The notes below the pieces were generated by a model. That model had not been told where the DNA came from. It saw only the letters and a program-made list of their open reading frames with translations, and ran no database searches. This document shows positions 24,910-33,315 of a stretch of 53,349 nt of DNA, piece after piece; the stretch's first letter is position 1; every line of letters begins with the position of its first letter. A program made the translations under genes and the position numbers. The stretch is taken from contig JAFWEW010000030.1 in assembly GCA_017512725.1 (NCBI GenBank), positions 1-53,349 on the forward strand, in the 5' to 3' direction. Origin of the DNA: Solobacterium sp. Its GTDB lineage: Bacteria > Bacillota_I > Bacilli_A > Erysipelotrichales > Erysipelotrichaceae.

Positions 24910-25810
24910 CGTCTCTCAGCTCCCTTCTCGCACGCTTTCTTACTTCCAGGGAAGCACGGACATACGGTGCTGCGATGGCTGCCGCTACGATAATCGCAGT
25001 CATCAGTTTCAGGCCTTCAATCGGAATGATTCTGGTCTGCAGGACGATCGCATAGATAAAGCGATAGATGATATTACCGACAAGACACGCAAGAATGTTC
25101 CGGCCAATTGATTTTCTGCCGTTGATCACGGTTTCACCGATGATCAGCGTCGCAAGACCGATGACAACGATTCCGGTACCGGCGTTGATATCCGCACTCT
25201 TCTGAAGCTGACCTGCGACTGCACCGGAAAGACCGGTAAAGCAGTTAGACATAAACAGTCCGACGGTAATCATAAACTTCGGATTGATGGAAGAAGCACT
25301 GACCATATCACGGTTGTCACCGGTTGCCCGGATCGAAAGGCCAAGCCGGGTCTTCAGAAACTCCCGCATGATGAACATACAGATAAACGAAATCGCAGCC
25401 GACAGGATAATCGCATACCAGCTGCCGCCGATGCCGGTAGCCCGGAACATCGTAAAGATCGTTTCCTGTTTGATCAGACTGACATTGGAGCTCCAGCCCA
25501 TTGCCATCAGATTGATCGTATAAAGCCCCGTATTGGTAATGATGCCGGCGATAATCGAAGGCACGCCAAGCCGGGTCTGCAGGATAGCCGTAACAATTCC
25601 TGCACAGCCGCCCGCAAGGATCGCAAGAAACAGTCCCATAATGGGATGCCCTGCCGCGGCAGAAGAAACGGAAACAGCCATTCCGAGTACGAAACAGCCG
25701 TCTGTCGTGAGATCCGCAATATCAAGAACCCGGTAGCTCAGGAACAGGGCCAGAGCTACCAGGCTGTAAATACATCCGAGTGATAAAGCAGTTTGTGCAA
25801 TGTGAAGCAT
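24902..25810 (-). CDS. trpY: Tryptophan ABC transporter permease
   Basis: A 302-residue permease of the LivH/branched-chain type with about eight membrane segments. Fingerprints are LAILAGGCAGIVTAILQTRLGVPSIIAGI and LGLSIRATGDNRDMVSASSINP, found in permeases paired with ABC_sub_bind lipoproteins. It sits 12 bases after trpX and overlaps trpZ. With the Trp T-box upstream it is read as TrpY. Confidence 0.9.
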   Translation of the reverse strand: MLHIAQTALSLGCIYSLVALALFLSYRVLDIADLTTDGCFVLGMAVSVSSAAAGHPIMGLFLAILAGGCAGIVTAILQTRLGVPSIIAGIITNTGLYTINLMAMGWSSNVSLIKQETIFTMFRATGIGGSWYAIILSAAISFICMFIMREFLKTRLGLSIRATGDNRDMVSASSINPKFMITVGLFMSNCFTGLSGAVAGQLQKSADINAGTGIVVIGLATLIIGETVINGRKSIGRNILACLVGNIIYRFIYAIVLQTRIIPIEGLKLMTAIIVAAAIAAPYVRASLEVRKRARRELRDDA

Positions 25811-25822
25811 TCGTTTCTCCGT

Positions 25823-26851
25823 TTAGTCTTCGGTTGTCACAACTTCCGCAAGTGTACCGAACGCACTCAGTGCGGAATAGTCGAGACCAAGGGTTTCTGC
25901 TGTTTCGGTATTGACGGTTACAATACCGCCGTCCATCAGATAGTAATCCTCCAGAGATCCCTTACCGCCGTTGACAAGTACTTCGTATGCGTAGTCCGCA
26001 GTTTTCTTGCCCAGTTCGGTGTAGTTGACACCGCAGGTCGCAAATGCGCCGTTGCGTACAAAGCTGTCTGCACCTGCATAATGCGGAATGCCGGCAGCTG
26101 CGAAATCCGCAGCGATCGTGAGTTCTGCCGCCATAACAACATTATCCGTCGGTGTGAATACCGCATCAACACCCTGACCGATCAGAGAAGAAGCTGCCTG
26201 AATGACTTCGTCATTGGTATTTCCGGTTGCCTCAACCGGAACGATGCCTTTTTCTTTGCTGAGATATGCTTTGGCTTCTTCGATGGATTTTGCGGAATTG
26301 GCTTCCGATTTGGAATACAGAAGGCCAACGGACTTAATATCCGGGTTCTGTGCAATCATCATGTCCATAATCACCTTGGTGTTCAGGGCATCGCTGGTGC
26401 CTGTTACATAATCGATACCGGTAAGCTCAGCTGCTTCCGGATCCGAAATCGCCGCATAGACGATCGGTGTCTTTGTGTCCGCTGCTGCAGCAGTCATCGT
26501 CTGAGCCGCAAGTGTCGCAATCGGGATGATTACATCCACACCGTCCGCAATTGCCTGTGAGCCGATCTGCTGAAGTGTTGTCTGATCATTCTGTCCGGAA
26601 TAGATATCTCCGTATTCAATCACAACACCGTTCTTTTCTGCCAGCGCATCCAGTTCAGATGCGATCGCATTGGCGATTTCATCAAGGGAAGCGTGATCAA
26701 GCTGTTTGACGATCGCTACCTTGTAGACTGTCTTTTCTCCGTCTGCTTCGGCAGTAGCGGTCGGTTCGGATGTGCCTGTTGTGCCTGCACAGGCTGTGAG
26801 GGTCAGGGCGAGAATTGCGCTGAGCGCTGTTTTCAGTGTGAAGTGTTTCAT
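25823..26851 (-). CDS. trpX: Tryptophan-binding lipoprotein
   Basis: A 342-residue substrate-binding lipoprotein. The signal peptide MKHFTLKTALSAILALTLTAC ends in lipobox LTAC with Cys21. The mature part is the ABC_sub_bind fold: VYKVAIVKQLDHASLDEIANAI, then TPIVYAAISDPEAAELTG and SVGLLYSKSEANS. The start ATG 26851 has AGGAGG ten bases upstream; a longer frame runs through the T-box leader and is not coding. Tryptophan specificity is inferred from the upstream T-box with a TGG specifier. Confidence 0.92.
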   Translation of the reverse strand: MKHFTLKTALSAILALTLTACAGTTGTSEPTATAEADGEKTVYKVAIVKQLDHASLDEIANAIASELDALAEKNGVVIEYGDIYSGQNDQTTLQQIGSQAIADGVDVIIPIATLAAQTMTAAAADTKTPIVYAAISDPEAAELTGIDYVTGTSDALNTKVIMDMMIAQNPDIKSVGLLYSKSEANSAKSIEEAKAYLSKEKGIVPVEATGNTNDEVIQAASSLIGQGVDAVFTPTDNVVMAAELTIAADFAAAGIPHYAGADSFVRNGAFATCGVNYTELGKKTADYAYEVLVNGGKGSLEDYYLMDGGIVTVNTETAETLGLDYSALSAFGTLAEVVTTED

Positions 26852-26903
26852 TTCTTTCCTCCTTCTGGGTGATAGATGTTCCACGGCGCCAATCTCCGAT
26901 GGA

Positions 26904-27180
26904 TAAAAGGCTCCCGTCCCTACATGGGACAGGAGCCTTGTTAACTTCTGCGATACCACCCAACTTGACGTTCATACCAAACGTCCACTCGCTTTGCGTA
27001 CCATCATACGCATCTGATTGATAACGGGTGAGATTCCCGTCCTTCCTACTTGGTCATCCCGTTCAGTCGGCCCTGATGAAGTCCATTCCTTCAGTTTCAG
27101 CCCATGTCCTTTCCACCTTCCGGACACTCTCTTGGAACCTCTCTCAGAAGTACTCGTCTTCGTCTTCGGTTTCTGTGTAT
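26904..27180 (-). promoter_or_regulatory. Tryptophan T-box leader of trpXYZ
   Basis: On the minus strand the T-box GGGTGGTATCGCAG (26948-26961) precedes the terminator AGGCTCCTGTCCC-N5-GGGACGGGAGCCTTTT (26904-26939). The specifier is read as TGG at 27083-27085 in the typical context GAATGGACTTC. Transport genes should be induced when tRNA-Trp is uncharged. Confidence 0.9.
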
Positions 27181-27186
27181 ACCAAA

Positions 27187-27215
27187 ATTATTTCTGAAAT
27201 CGCAGGATGTGTCAA
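27187..27215 (-). promoter_or_regulatory. Promoter of trpXYZ
   Basis: On the minus strand consensus TTGACA (27210-27215), 17-bp spacer, AATAAT (27187-27192). The start point lands at about 27180, the 5' end of the T-box leader. Confidence 0.75.
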
Positions 27216-27328
27216 CAATTTTCAAAGATGTTTTCAGAAAATATTCTCAATTCTGAAATTATTTTCACGCACAGAGCTTGTCTTTATATTATCATTAATA
27301 CTGTTTGAAACATGCAAGGAGGTTCGCC

Positions 27329-28183
27329 ATGTATCAGATCATGCATAAGAGGGAACTGAATTCTTCAGTTACCGAAATGGAAATTCATGCCCCGCTGGTT
27401 GCCAGGAAGGCAAAGCCGGGACAGTTCATCATCCTGAGAGTTGATGAAAACGGGGAACGGATCCCGCTGACCGTTGCGGGAACGAATCCGCTGGAAGGTT
27501 CCGTCAAGATCATCTTCCAGGTTGTCGGCGGCACAACCATGGCGCTGAATGCCAAAGCGGAAGGAGATTCCATACAGGATTTCACAGGTCCGCTTGGTAC
27601 TGCTACTGATATTGAAGGAAAAAAGAAAGTCTGCGTCATCGGCGGCGGTGTCGGATGTGCAATCGCAATGCCGGTCGCAAAAGCGCTCCATGATCAGGGC
27701 ACGGAAGTCACCAGCATCATCGGTTTCCGAAACAAAGACATTCTGATTCTGGAAGACGAATTCCGTTCCTTCTCGGACCGCCTGATCGTCACAACCGACG
27801 ACGGTTCCTATGGGTTCCACGGCAACGTTACGGTACCGCTTAAGGAGATGCTGGATGCGGGAGAACCGTTTGATGAGATCATTGCAATCGGACCGCTTAT
27901 CATGATGAAATTTGTCACTGCGACAGCCCGTCCCTACAATATCCCCGTTACCGTATCCATGAATCCGATCATGATTGACGGCACCGGAATGTGCGGGTGC
28001 TGCCGTCTGACACTGAATCAGGACGGCAAGCGCGTCACGAAGTTTGCCTGTGTTGACGGACCGGATTTCAATGGTTATGAGGTGGATTTCGATGAAGCGA
28101 TGTCCCGCAACCGCATGTATACAGACTTTGAAGCACACAAGCGGGATGAAGCCTGCAATCTTCTGAAAAAGGAGGCTCAGTAA
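27329..28183 (+). CDS. nfnA: NfnA-type ferredoxin:NADP oxidoreductase, small subunit
   Basis: A 284-residue FAD- and [2Fe-2S]-binding subunit of the ferredoxin-dependent NADH:NADP transhydrogenase type. FAD region KAKPGQFIILRVDENGERIPLTVAG, nucleotide-binding KVCVIGGGVGCAIAMPVAKAL, and the C-terminal cluster GTGMCGCCRLTL...KFACVDGPDFNGYEVDF are intact. The start ATG 27329 follows AAGGAGG. It is one base from its partner downstream. A sulfide dehydrogenase or dihydroorotate-dehydrogenase electron-transfer subunit has a similar fold, but the pairing with an NfnB-like protein favours NfnAB. Confidence 0.88.
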   Translation: MYQIMHKRELNSSVTEMEIHAPLVARKAKPGQFIILRVDENGERIPLTVAGTNPLEGSVKIIFQVVGGTTMALNAKAEGDSIQDFTGPLGTATDIEGKKKVCVIGGGVGCAIAMPVAKALHDQGTEVTSIIGFRNKDILILEDEFRSFSDRLIVTTDDGSYGFHGNVTVPLKEMLDAGEPFDEIIAIGPLIMMKFVTATARPYNIPVTVSMNPIMIDGTGMCGCCRLTLNQDGKRVTKFACVDGPDFNGYEVDFDEAMSRNRMYTDFEAHKRDEACNLLKKEAQ

Positions 28184-28184
28184 T

Positions 28185-29597
28185 ATGGCACTCGATCCGA
28201 AAAAACATGAAATGCCTACGCAGGAACCACAGGTTCGTGCGCATAACTTCAATGAGGTAGCACTTGGCTATGATGAAGCGACAGCGATCGCAGAAGCTTC
28301 CAGATGCCTTTCCTGCAAAAATCAGCCCTGTGTATCCGGCTGTCCGGTCAACATTCACATTCCGGAATTCCTGAAACAGGTTAAGGAAGGCAATTTTGAA
28401 GAAGCTTACCAGATCATCAGTCAGACCTCTTCCCTTCCCGCCGTATGCGGACGGGTGTGCCCGCAGGAAAGTCAGTGTGAATGCAAGTGCACGCTCGGCA
28501 TCAAGTTTGAACCGGTCGGTATCGGCAGAGTCGAGCGGTTTGTCGCAGATTATCACAATACACATAACACCGAACCGGCAAAGGCTCCGGAGCCAAACGG
28601 CCATAAGGTCGCAGTGATCGGATCCGGTCCCAGCGGTCTTACCTGTGCAGGCGATCTGGCGAAGAAGGGTTACAAAGTAACCGTGTTTGAGGCGCTGCAC
28701 CAGGCCGGCGGCGTACTTGTCTACGGCATTCCGGAATTCCGTCTTCCGAAATCGATCGTTGCCAAGGAAGTTGATACACTGAAGCAGCTGGGTGTCGATG
28801 TAGAGACCAATATCGTCATCGGCAAGACCCTTACGGTTGATGAGCTGTTCGAGATGGGTTATGAAGCGGTCTTTATCGGCTCCGGTGCCGGACTTCCGAA
28901 CTTCATGAATATTCCGGGCGAGGCATTAAAAGGCGTCTATTCCGCGAATGAATTCCTGACCCGCTCCAATCTTATGAAATCCTATCTGGATGATCCCACC
29001 ACCCCGATCATGAAAGGCGGAAACGTCGCGGTCGTCGGAGGCGGAAATGTCGCAATGGATGCCGCACGCACTGCGCTTCGTCTTGGGGCGGAAAAAGTAT
29101 CCATTGTCTACCGCAGGTCCATGGAAGAACTTCCTGCCCGTAAGGAAGAAGTAGAACATGCCCAGGAAGAAGGAATTGAATTCCTGCTGCTGCACAATCC
29201 GGTGGAGATCCTCGGCTATCAGAATCCCGATGATCCAAGAGATCCGAAAAACGGATTCGTTACCGGGATGAAATGCATCAAGATGGAACTTGGCGAGCCG
29301 GATGAAAAAGGCAGACGCCGTCCGATTCCGATTGAAGGCAGTGAGTTTACAATCGATGTCGACTGTGTGATCATGGCAATCGGTACTTCGCCCAATCCGC
29401 TGATCAAGAATACAACCGATGGTCTTGAAGTCAACAAACGCGGCGGAATAATCGTTAACGAAGACGGTCTCACTTCCAGAAACGGCGTTTATGCCGGAGG
29501 CGATGCCGTAACCGGTGCCGCAACCGTCATATCTGCTATGGGAGCCGGAAAACTGGCAGCCAAAAGCATTGACGAATATCTCTCAGACAAGGCATAA
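28185..29597 (+). CDS. nfnB: NfnB-type subunit / glutamate synthase small-subunit family
   Basis: A 470-residue flavoprotein with two N-terminal [4Fe-4S] sites (CLSCKNQPCVSGCPVNIHIP and RVCPQESQCECKC), then an FAD site KVAVIGSGPSGLTCAGDLAKK and an NADP site NVAVVGGGNVAMDAARTAL. The family is shared with GltD and the large subunit of NfnAB; no glutamate synthase large subunit is nearby and nfnA is adjacent, so electron bifurcation between NADPH, NADH and ferredoxin is the best reading. AGGAGG lies inside the end of nfnA. A strong terminator follows. Confidence 0.9.
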   Translation: MALDPKKHEMPTQEPQVRAHNFNEVALGYDEATAIAEASRCLSCKNQPCVSGCPVNIHIPEFLKQVKEGNFEEAYQIISQTSSLPAVCGRVCPQESQCECKCTLGIKFEPVGIGRVERFVADYHNTHNTEPAKAPEPNGHKVAVIGSGPSGLTCAGDLAKKGYKVTVFEALHQAGGVLVYGIPEFRLPKSIVAKEVDTLKQLGVDVETNIVIGKTLTVDELFEMGYEAVFIGSGAGLPNFMNIPGEALKGVYSANEFLTRSNLMKSYLDDPTTPIMKGGNVAVVGGGNVAMDAARTALRLGAEKVSIVYRRSMEELPARKEEVEHAQEEGIEFLLLHNPVEILGYQNPDDPRDPKNGFVTGMKCIKMELGEPDEKGRRRPIPIEGSEFTIDVDCVIMAIGTSPNPLIKNTTDGLEVNKRGGIIVNEDGLTSRNGVYAGGDAVTGAATVISAMGAGKLAAKSIDEYLSDKA

Positions 29598-29603
29598 CCA
29601 AAC

Positions 29604-29628
29604 GAAAGGATCCGCGAGGATCCTTTTA
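29604..29628 (+). terminator. Terminator of nfnAB
   Basis: AAAGGATCC-GCGA-GGATCCTTTT: a perfect stem with a short T-run. Confidence 0.85.
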
Positions 29629-29635
29629 ACATGCA

Positions 29636-29914
29636 TTATTTTTTGTTCTGCTCAATCAGATCGGTCTGATACTGGCGGGAAGCAGCCATCAGTGCTTCAT
29701 ACCAGCTGCGGAAGTAGAGTCTCAGGTGTTCCGGGAGTTCTGCCTCTCTGGCACGGATCAGTTCTGCCTCCCGTTTCCGGTCCAGTACCGGAAGGCCGTT
29801 TTCCATCTTGTACTGTACAATCCCTTCCACTGCCGCAAACCGTTTTTCAAACAGTTTTGTCAGCTCACGGTCCACTTCATTGATGACCGCCCGGTTTTCT
29901 TCCAGCTTTGTCAT
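29636..29914 (-). CDS. Chorismate mutase (AroQ type)
   Basis: A 92-residue all-helical monofunctional chorismate mutase converting chorismate to prephenate. MTKLEENRAVINEVDRELTKLFEKRFAAVEGIVQYK shows the expected helix 1 pattern (R/ID..L..L...R...V...K) and DRKREAELIRA the second helix. It is the last gene after a LacI-type sensor protein with only three bases between them. No other aromatic-pathway gene adjoins it. Confidence 0.9.
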   Translation of the reverse strand: MTKLEENRAVINEVDRELTKLFEKRFAAVEGIVQYKMENGLPVLDRKREAELIRAREAELPEHLRLYFRSWYEALMAASRQYQTDLIEQNKK

Positions 29915-29917
29915 GGA

Positions 29918-30802
29918 TCAGCCGTTCTCCGCAATGTTTTCAACCGTTCCGCCGCTGATCAGTTCGATCGGATAGACACTCGGAATGCGGTTGGCTGTTT
30001 TGGGATTCTCAATCAGAGAGATCAGCCGCTGCGCGGCGGTCTTGCCGATCAGGTCGGTGCTTTGACGGATCGTTGTCAGTTTCGGAGACATCGACTGCAG
30101 AAGCGGAATACCGTCATATCCCATGAACGAAATATCTGCAGGAACCCGAAGCTCCAGATCATGTGCCGCTTCTCTTGCGCCGAAGTAGCAGATATCATCC
30201 GGCAGCAGGATACAGGTCGGACGTTCCGGCAGCTTCAGCAGTTCCGCTACGATCCTGCGTGTCAGTCTGACATCATCGTATTTTCCTTCCCGGATATATC
30301 CTTCCGGGATCGGGAGTTTATAGTACTTCATCACATTGCAGAACTGCGTGATACGGGTCTTTGTCACGACAGAGTTATTCTGTCCGGACACGAATGCGAT
30401 CTTTTTATGCCCGCTGTTAACTGCATATTCCACCAGTTTCTGCATGCCGGTCTCATTATCGGACATGACGGCAGGAATCTTTTTATACATATGGTCAACT
30501 GTGACACACGGAATGCCGCTCTCCGCAAATTCGCGGATCTTGGGAGATTCAAATTCCGCACAGACAATGCATACGCCGTCCAGGTGCTTCTTGCGGCAGT
30601 GCTCAATATAGTTTTCCTCTCCCTCATTCTGATTCAGCGACAAAAACATAATGTCATATCCATGCGCTTCCGCCTCGATTTTGAATTCATTCAGGATCAG
30701 CGAAAAGAACGGATGCGTAAGTCCCCTTCCGCCTTCTTCCTCATAAATGATCCCTAACGTATAAGTACGTTCGGAAGATTCCTTGATAATTGTGTCTGTC
30801 AT
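29918..30802 (-). CDS. LacI-type sensor domain lacking the DNA-binding region
   Basis: A 294-residue protein whose whole length matches the periplasmic-binding-like effector domain of LacI/GalR regulators: TYTLGIIYEEEGGRGLTHPFFSLIL, KHLDGVCIVCAEF, PCVTVDHMYKK, GHKKIAFVSGQNN, ISFMGYDGIPLLQSMSPKLTTIRQ. Only about 13 residues precede the first strand, so the helix-turn-helix and hinge (about 60 residues) are absent. A search of the 200 bases upstream shows no displaced helix-turn-helix. The start ATG 30802 has GGAGG. It could be a cytoplasmic ligand-binding protein or a co-regulator. It is translated just ahead of chorismate mutase. Confidence 0.82.
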   Translation of the reverse strand: MTDTIIKESSERTYTLGIIYEEEGGRGLTHPFFSLILNEFKIEAEAHGYDIMFLSLNQNEGEENYIEHCRKKHLDGVCIVCAEFESPKIREFAESGIPCVTVDHMYKKIPAVMSDNETGMQKLVEYAVNSGHKKIAFVSGQNNSVVTKTRITQFCNVMKYYKLPIPEGYIREGKYDDVRLTRRIVAELLKLPERPTCILLPDDICYFGAREAAHDLELRVPADISFMGYDGIPLLQSMSPKLTTIRQSTDLIGKTAAQRLISLIENPKTANRIPSVYPIELISGGTVENIAENG

Positions 30803-31107
30803 GACTGTTCCTCCAGAGAGTTCCAAAATGATTTCTGTTCTCATTATACCGACAACAGACTGTTTCTCCTAGAAGGTTCTGTGCCGGAGCTTAATTCCAA
30901 AAATCAGGATCTCCATTTGAAAACTGCTTTGCCCAGCTGTCATTACATTTCAATTTTAAGCATCAACAGTCACTGCAAATGCTAACTGCCGCAAGGAACA
31001 TCAGCCGCCTGCCATACAAAAAAACACCCATTGCTGAGTGCTCTTAGCCTAATTAAATGCACCTTATCACACAGGTGCATTTCATCTCTCACAAACTGCT
31101 GGAGAAT
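30803..31107. other. Gene-free stretch upstream of the LacI-like gene
   Basis: No gene seen. On the minus strand a TATAAT (30843-30848) lies 41 bases before ATG 30802, and AACAGTCTGTT, a small inverted repeat (30854-30864), lies in its spacer. Two hairpins end the small-peptide unit: AAATGCACCT/AGGTGCATTT (31055-31082) and a CACTC/GGGTG stem followed by seven T (31017-31046). The stretch is visibly AT-richer than the surroundings. Confidence 0.55.
31017..31082 (-). terminator. Tandem terminators of the small-peptide unit
   Basis: The minus strand carries AAATGCACCT-N8-AGGTGCATTT and then a second stem CACTC/GGGTG running into GTTTTTTT. Confidence 0.65.
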
Positions 31108-31428
31108 CTAAACATACTTCTGTATCAGATCAATAATATCATCCTTGGTAATACAGAAATTCGTTAAAGGATTATACAGTCCGGCGATACCGGTATAACA
31201 AAACGGTTTGGGAATTGGAGTTACCCAGAAATTATTTACATACTTCTTCACAGTTTCTCTGCTGTTATCTGGAATATTGATACTATGAAAGAAATCTGCA
31301 AATTCTTTTGCAAGTTTATTTGCCTGCTCTGCTTTGGGCTCAGGGATCCAGCCTCCAGCAGTTGCCTCTAACTCTTCGGAACTTAGTGTTTCCTTTTCAG
31401 AAAGTTGCTTTACATTTTTGTTATCCAT
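31108..31428 (-). CDS. Double-glycine leader peptide, putative RiPP/bacteriocin precursor A
   Basis: A 106-residue secreted-peptide candidate. The N-terminus MDNKNVKQLSEKETLSSEEL leads to EATAGG at residues 21-26, a leader of the type cut by peptidase-containing ABC exporters (LSSEELEATAGG). The 80-residue remainder has a proline-rich patch and only two Cys (FCYTGIAGLYNPLTNFC), which could form a disulfide or be modified. GGAGGT precedes ATG 31428. It lies 48 bases after the second GG-leader gene and ends in terminators. No maturation enzyme, exporter or immunity gene is visible nearby, and the family is not recognised. Confidence 0.7.
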   Translation of the reverse strand: MDNKNVKQLSEKETLSSEELEATAGGWIPEPKAEQANKLAKEFADFFHSINIPDNSRETVKKYVNNFWVTPIPKPFCYTGIAGLYNPLTNFCITKDDIIDLIQKYV

Positions 31429-31476
31429 TCTTCAGACCTCCGTATGTATCTGGGCTTCAAACTATTAGATCGGATG

Positions 31477-31734
31477 TTATCTCCAGCTTTCAGTTGCACG
31501 AATCACATTACCGCACTTACATTTAAATGCATTATTCATGTAGGTACTATAAGCCTGATCTACATCGTAATCCCGAATTACCGTTCTCAGCTGACGGCCG
31601 CAGAAATTGCAACGTACATTGCCATAGTGGTCAATCCACCATTTTTTCCAGGCCTCAGCCCATTCCTGCCACTCTTTTTCATATTGACCACCACTGATTT
31701 TTTCTAAATCATGTTCATCAAGATTCATTTTCAT
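31477..31734 (-). CDS. Double-glycine leader peptide, putative precursor B with Cys-pair core
   Basis: An 85-residue peptide. MKMNLDEHDLEKISGG (residues 1-16) is a classical bacteriocin-type GG leader. The core starts with an amphipathic tryptophan-rich stretch (EKEWQEWAEAWKKWWIDHYG, seven aromatic residues) and then a zinc-ribbon-like pair, CNFCGRQ and CKCGN, about 26 residues apart. AAGGAG precedes ATG 31734 at 11 bases. It is first in a two-gene unit with precursor A. Function is unknown; a leader-secreted peptide is inferred from the leader alone. Confidence 0.7.
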   Translation of the reverse strand: MKMNLDEHDLEKISGGQYEKEWQEWAEAWKKWWIDHYGNVRCNFCGRQLRTVIRDYDVDQAYSTYMNNAFKCKCGNVIRATESWR

Positions 31735-31851
31735 AATAGTTAAATCTCCTTATTGCAACTTCATTTATTTATACGATTCTTTACATTACATTCTATGTTG
31801 TTACGAAGGTGCCTTAACTGCAAGTAAGCCCTGCGCCGTAACAGCAGCCAT

Positions 31852-31899
31852 AAAAAAACCGTTTCCCGGCTGAACTGCAGTCCAGAGAGAAACGGTTTT
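31852..31899 (-). terminator. Terminator of the purine permease gene
   Basis: On the minus strand AAACCGTTTC and GAAACGGTTT form a 10-bp stem with a long loop, followed by seven T. Confidence 0.8.
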
Positions 31900-31924
31900 C
31901 ATCCGATGTTTTGAAGTATCCTTC

Positions 31925-33292
31925 TTAAATCAGGAAGTATTTGAGAACGAACAGGATGCTCAGAATGTAGAGCAGAACGTTCAGATCCTTGTACTTGCCT
32001 GTCAGAAGCTTGAGGATCGTGTAGCTGATGATACCGAATGCAATACCATCGGAGATGGAGTATGCAAAGCCCATCATGGTAATGCAGCAGAAGCACGGAA
32101 TCGCTTCAGTAAGATCATTCCAGTCGATCTTGGTAACCTGCTGCATCATCAGGAATCCGACAACGATCAGAGCCGGTGCGGTCGCAAAGCTCGGAATCGT
32201 CAGGAACAGCGGGCTGAAGAACAGCGCAAGCAGGAAGAGAATACCGGTTGTGACACTGGTAAGACCGGTACGGCCGCCTTCGGAAATACCGGAGGAAGAC
32301 TCAACGAATGTTGTAACGGCGGAAGTATCGAGCATAGCACCAACGGTTGTACCGATCGCATCTGCAAGAAGAACACCCTTAATGCCATCGAGCTGTCCGT
32401 TTTCATCCAGCATATCCGCCTTGGCAGCACATCCGATGATGGTTCCCAGTGTATCGAAGACATCAACGAACAGGAATGCGAATACAACGACGACAAAGTC
32501 AAGTACATGGGTTGTAACAAACGCAAAGTCCAGCTTCATGAATGTCGGCGCAAGCGATGCCGGTGCAGAGAAAATTGAAGTCGGGATCACGGAGTAGAAA
32601 CCAAGCTCCGGATTCGGTACATAAAGACCAACGAGCTGGCAGACAATTCCGATTGCCCAGGTAATCAGGATTCCATACAGCATGTATCCCTTGACACCCT
32701 TGACCAGAAGCGCAGCGGTAATGACAACACCAACCAGCGCAAGAATAACGGTGATTCCCTGGGTGGTGAATGTGCCGTTGGCAATGGAAGCGTTGAAACC
32801 GAACAGTGTGACCAGCGTGGAACCGTCAACGATCAGGCCTGCATTCTGAACACCGATAAAGGTAATGAACAGACCGATACCAACGGAAACCGCAACTTTC
32901 AGGCTGGACGGAATCGCATTGAAGATCGCTTCACGGACATTGGTCAGAGAAAGCAGAATGAAGATAAGACCTTCTACAAAGACTGCTGTCAGCGCAACCT
33001 GCCAGGTATAGCCCATACCAATACATACGGTATATGCGAAGTAAGCATTCAGACCAAGACCGGCAGACAGTGCAAACGGCTTGTTGGAGAATGCGGCCAT
33101 ACAGAAACATGCGATGGCAGAGGCGACCGCAGTAGCTGTGATGATCGCACCGCGGTCCATTCCGGAAGCTTCCAGAATGTTCGGATTGACGGCCAGAATG
33201 TAGACCATGGTCATGAATGTCGTAATACCGGCAATGACCTCAGTTCTGACATTTGTTCCGTGTTCCTCGAGCTTAAAAAACTTTTCGAACAT
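31925..33292 (-). CDS. pbuG: NCS2 family purine permease (AzgA/PbuG type)
   Basis: A 455-residue transporter with 12-14 membrane segments, of the AzgA-like NCS2 branch that imports guanine, hypoxanthine or adenine by proton symport. Signatures include MFEKFFKLEEHGTNVRTEVIAG, AGLGLNAYFAYTVCIGMGYTWQ, FLFVDVFDTLGTIIGCA and DTSAVTTFVESSSGISEGGRTG. The start ATG 33292 follows GGGGGA. A guanine-type riboswitch sits in the leader, supporting a guanine/hypoxanthine substrate. Transcription unit is monocistronic. Confidence 0.92.
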   Translation of the reverse strand: MFEKFFKLEEHGTNVRTEVIAGITTFMTMVYILAVNPNILEASGMDRGAIITATAVASAIACFCMAAFSNKPFALSAGLGLNAYFAYTVCIGMGYTWQVALTAVFVEGLIFILLSLTNVREAIFNAIPSSLKVAVSVGIGLFITFIGVQNAGLIVDGSTLVTLFGFNASIANGTFTTQGITVILALVGVVITAALLVKGVKGYMLYGILITWAIGIVCQLVGLYVPNPELGFYSVIPTSIFSAPASLAPTFMKLDFAFVTTHVLDFVVVVFAFLFVDVFDTLGTIIGCAAKADMLDENGQLDGIKGVLLADAIGTTVGAMLDTSAVTTFVESSSGISEGGRTGLTSVTTGILFLLALFFSPLFLTIPSFATAPALIVVGFLMMQQVTKIDWNDLTEAIPCFCCITMMGFAYSISDGIAFGIISYTILKLLTGKYKDLNVLLYILSILFVLKYFLI

Positions 33293-33315
33293 AAAAATGT
33301 CCCCCTTCTCTTTTC

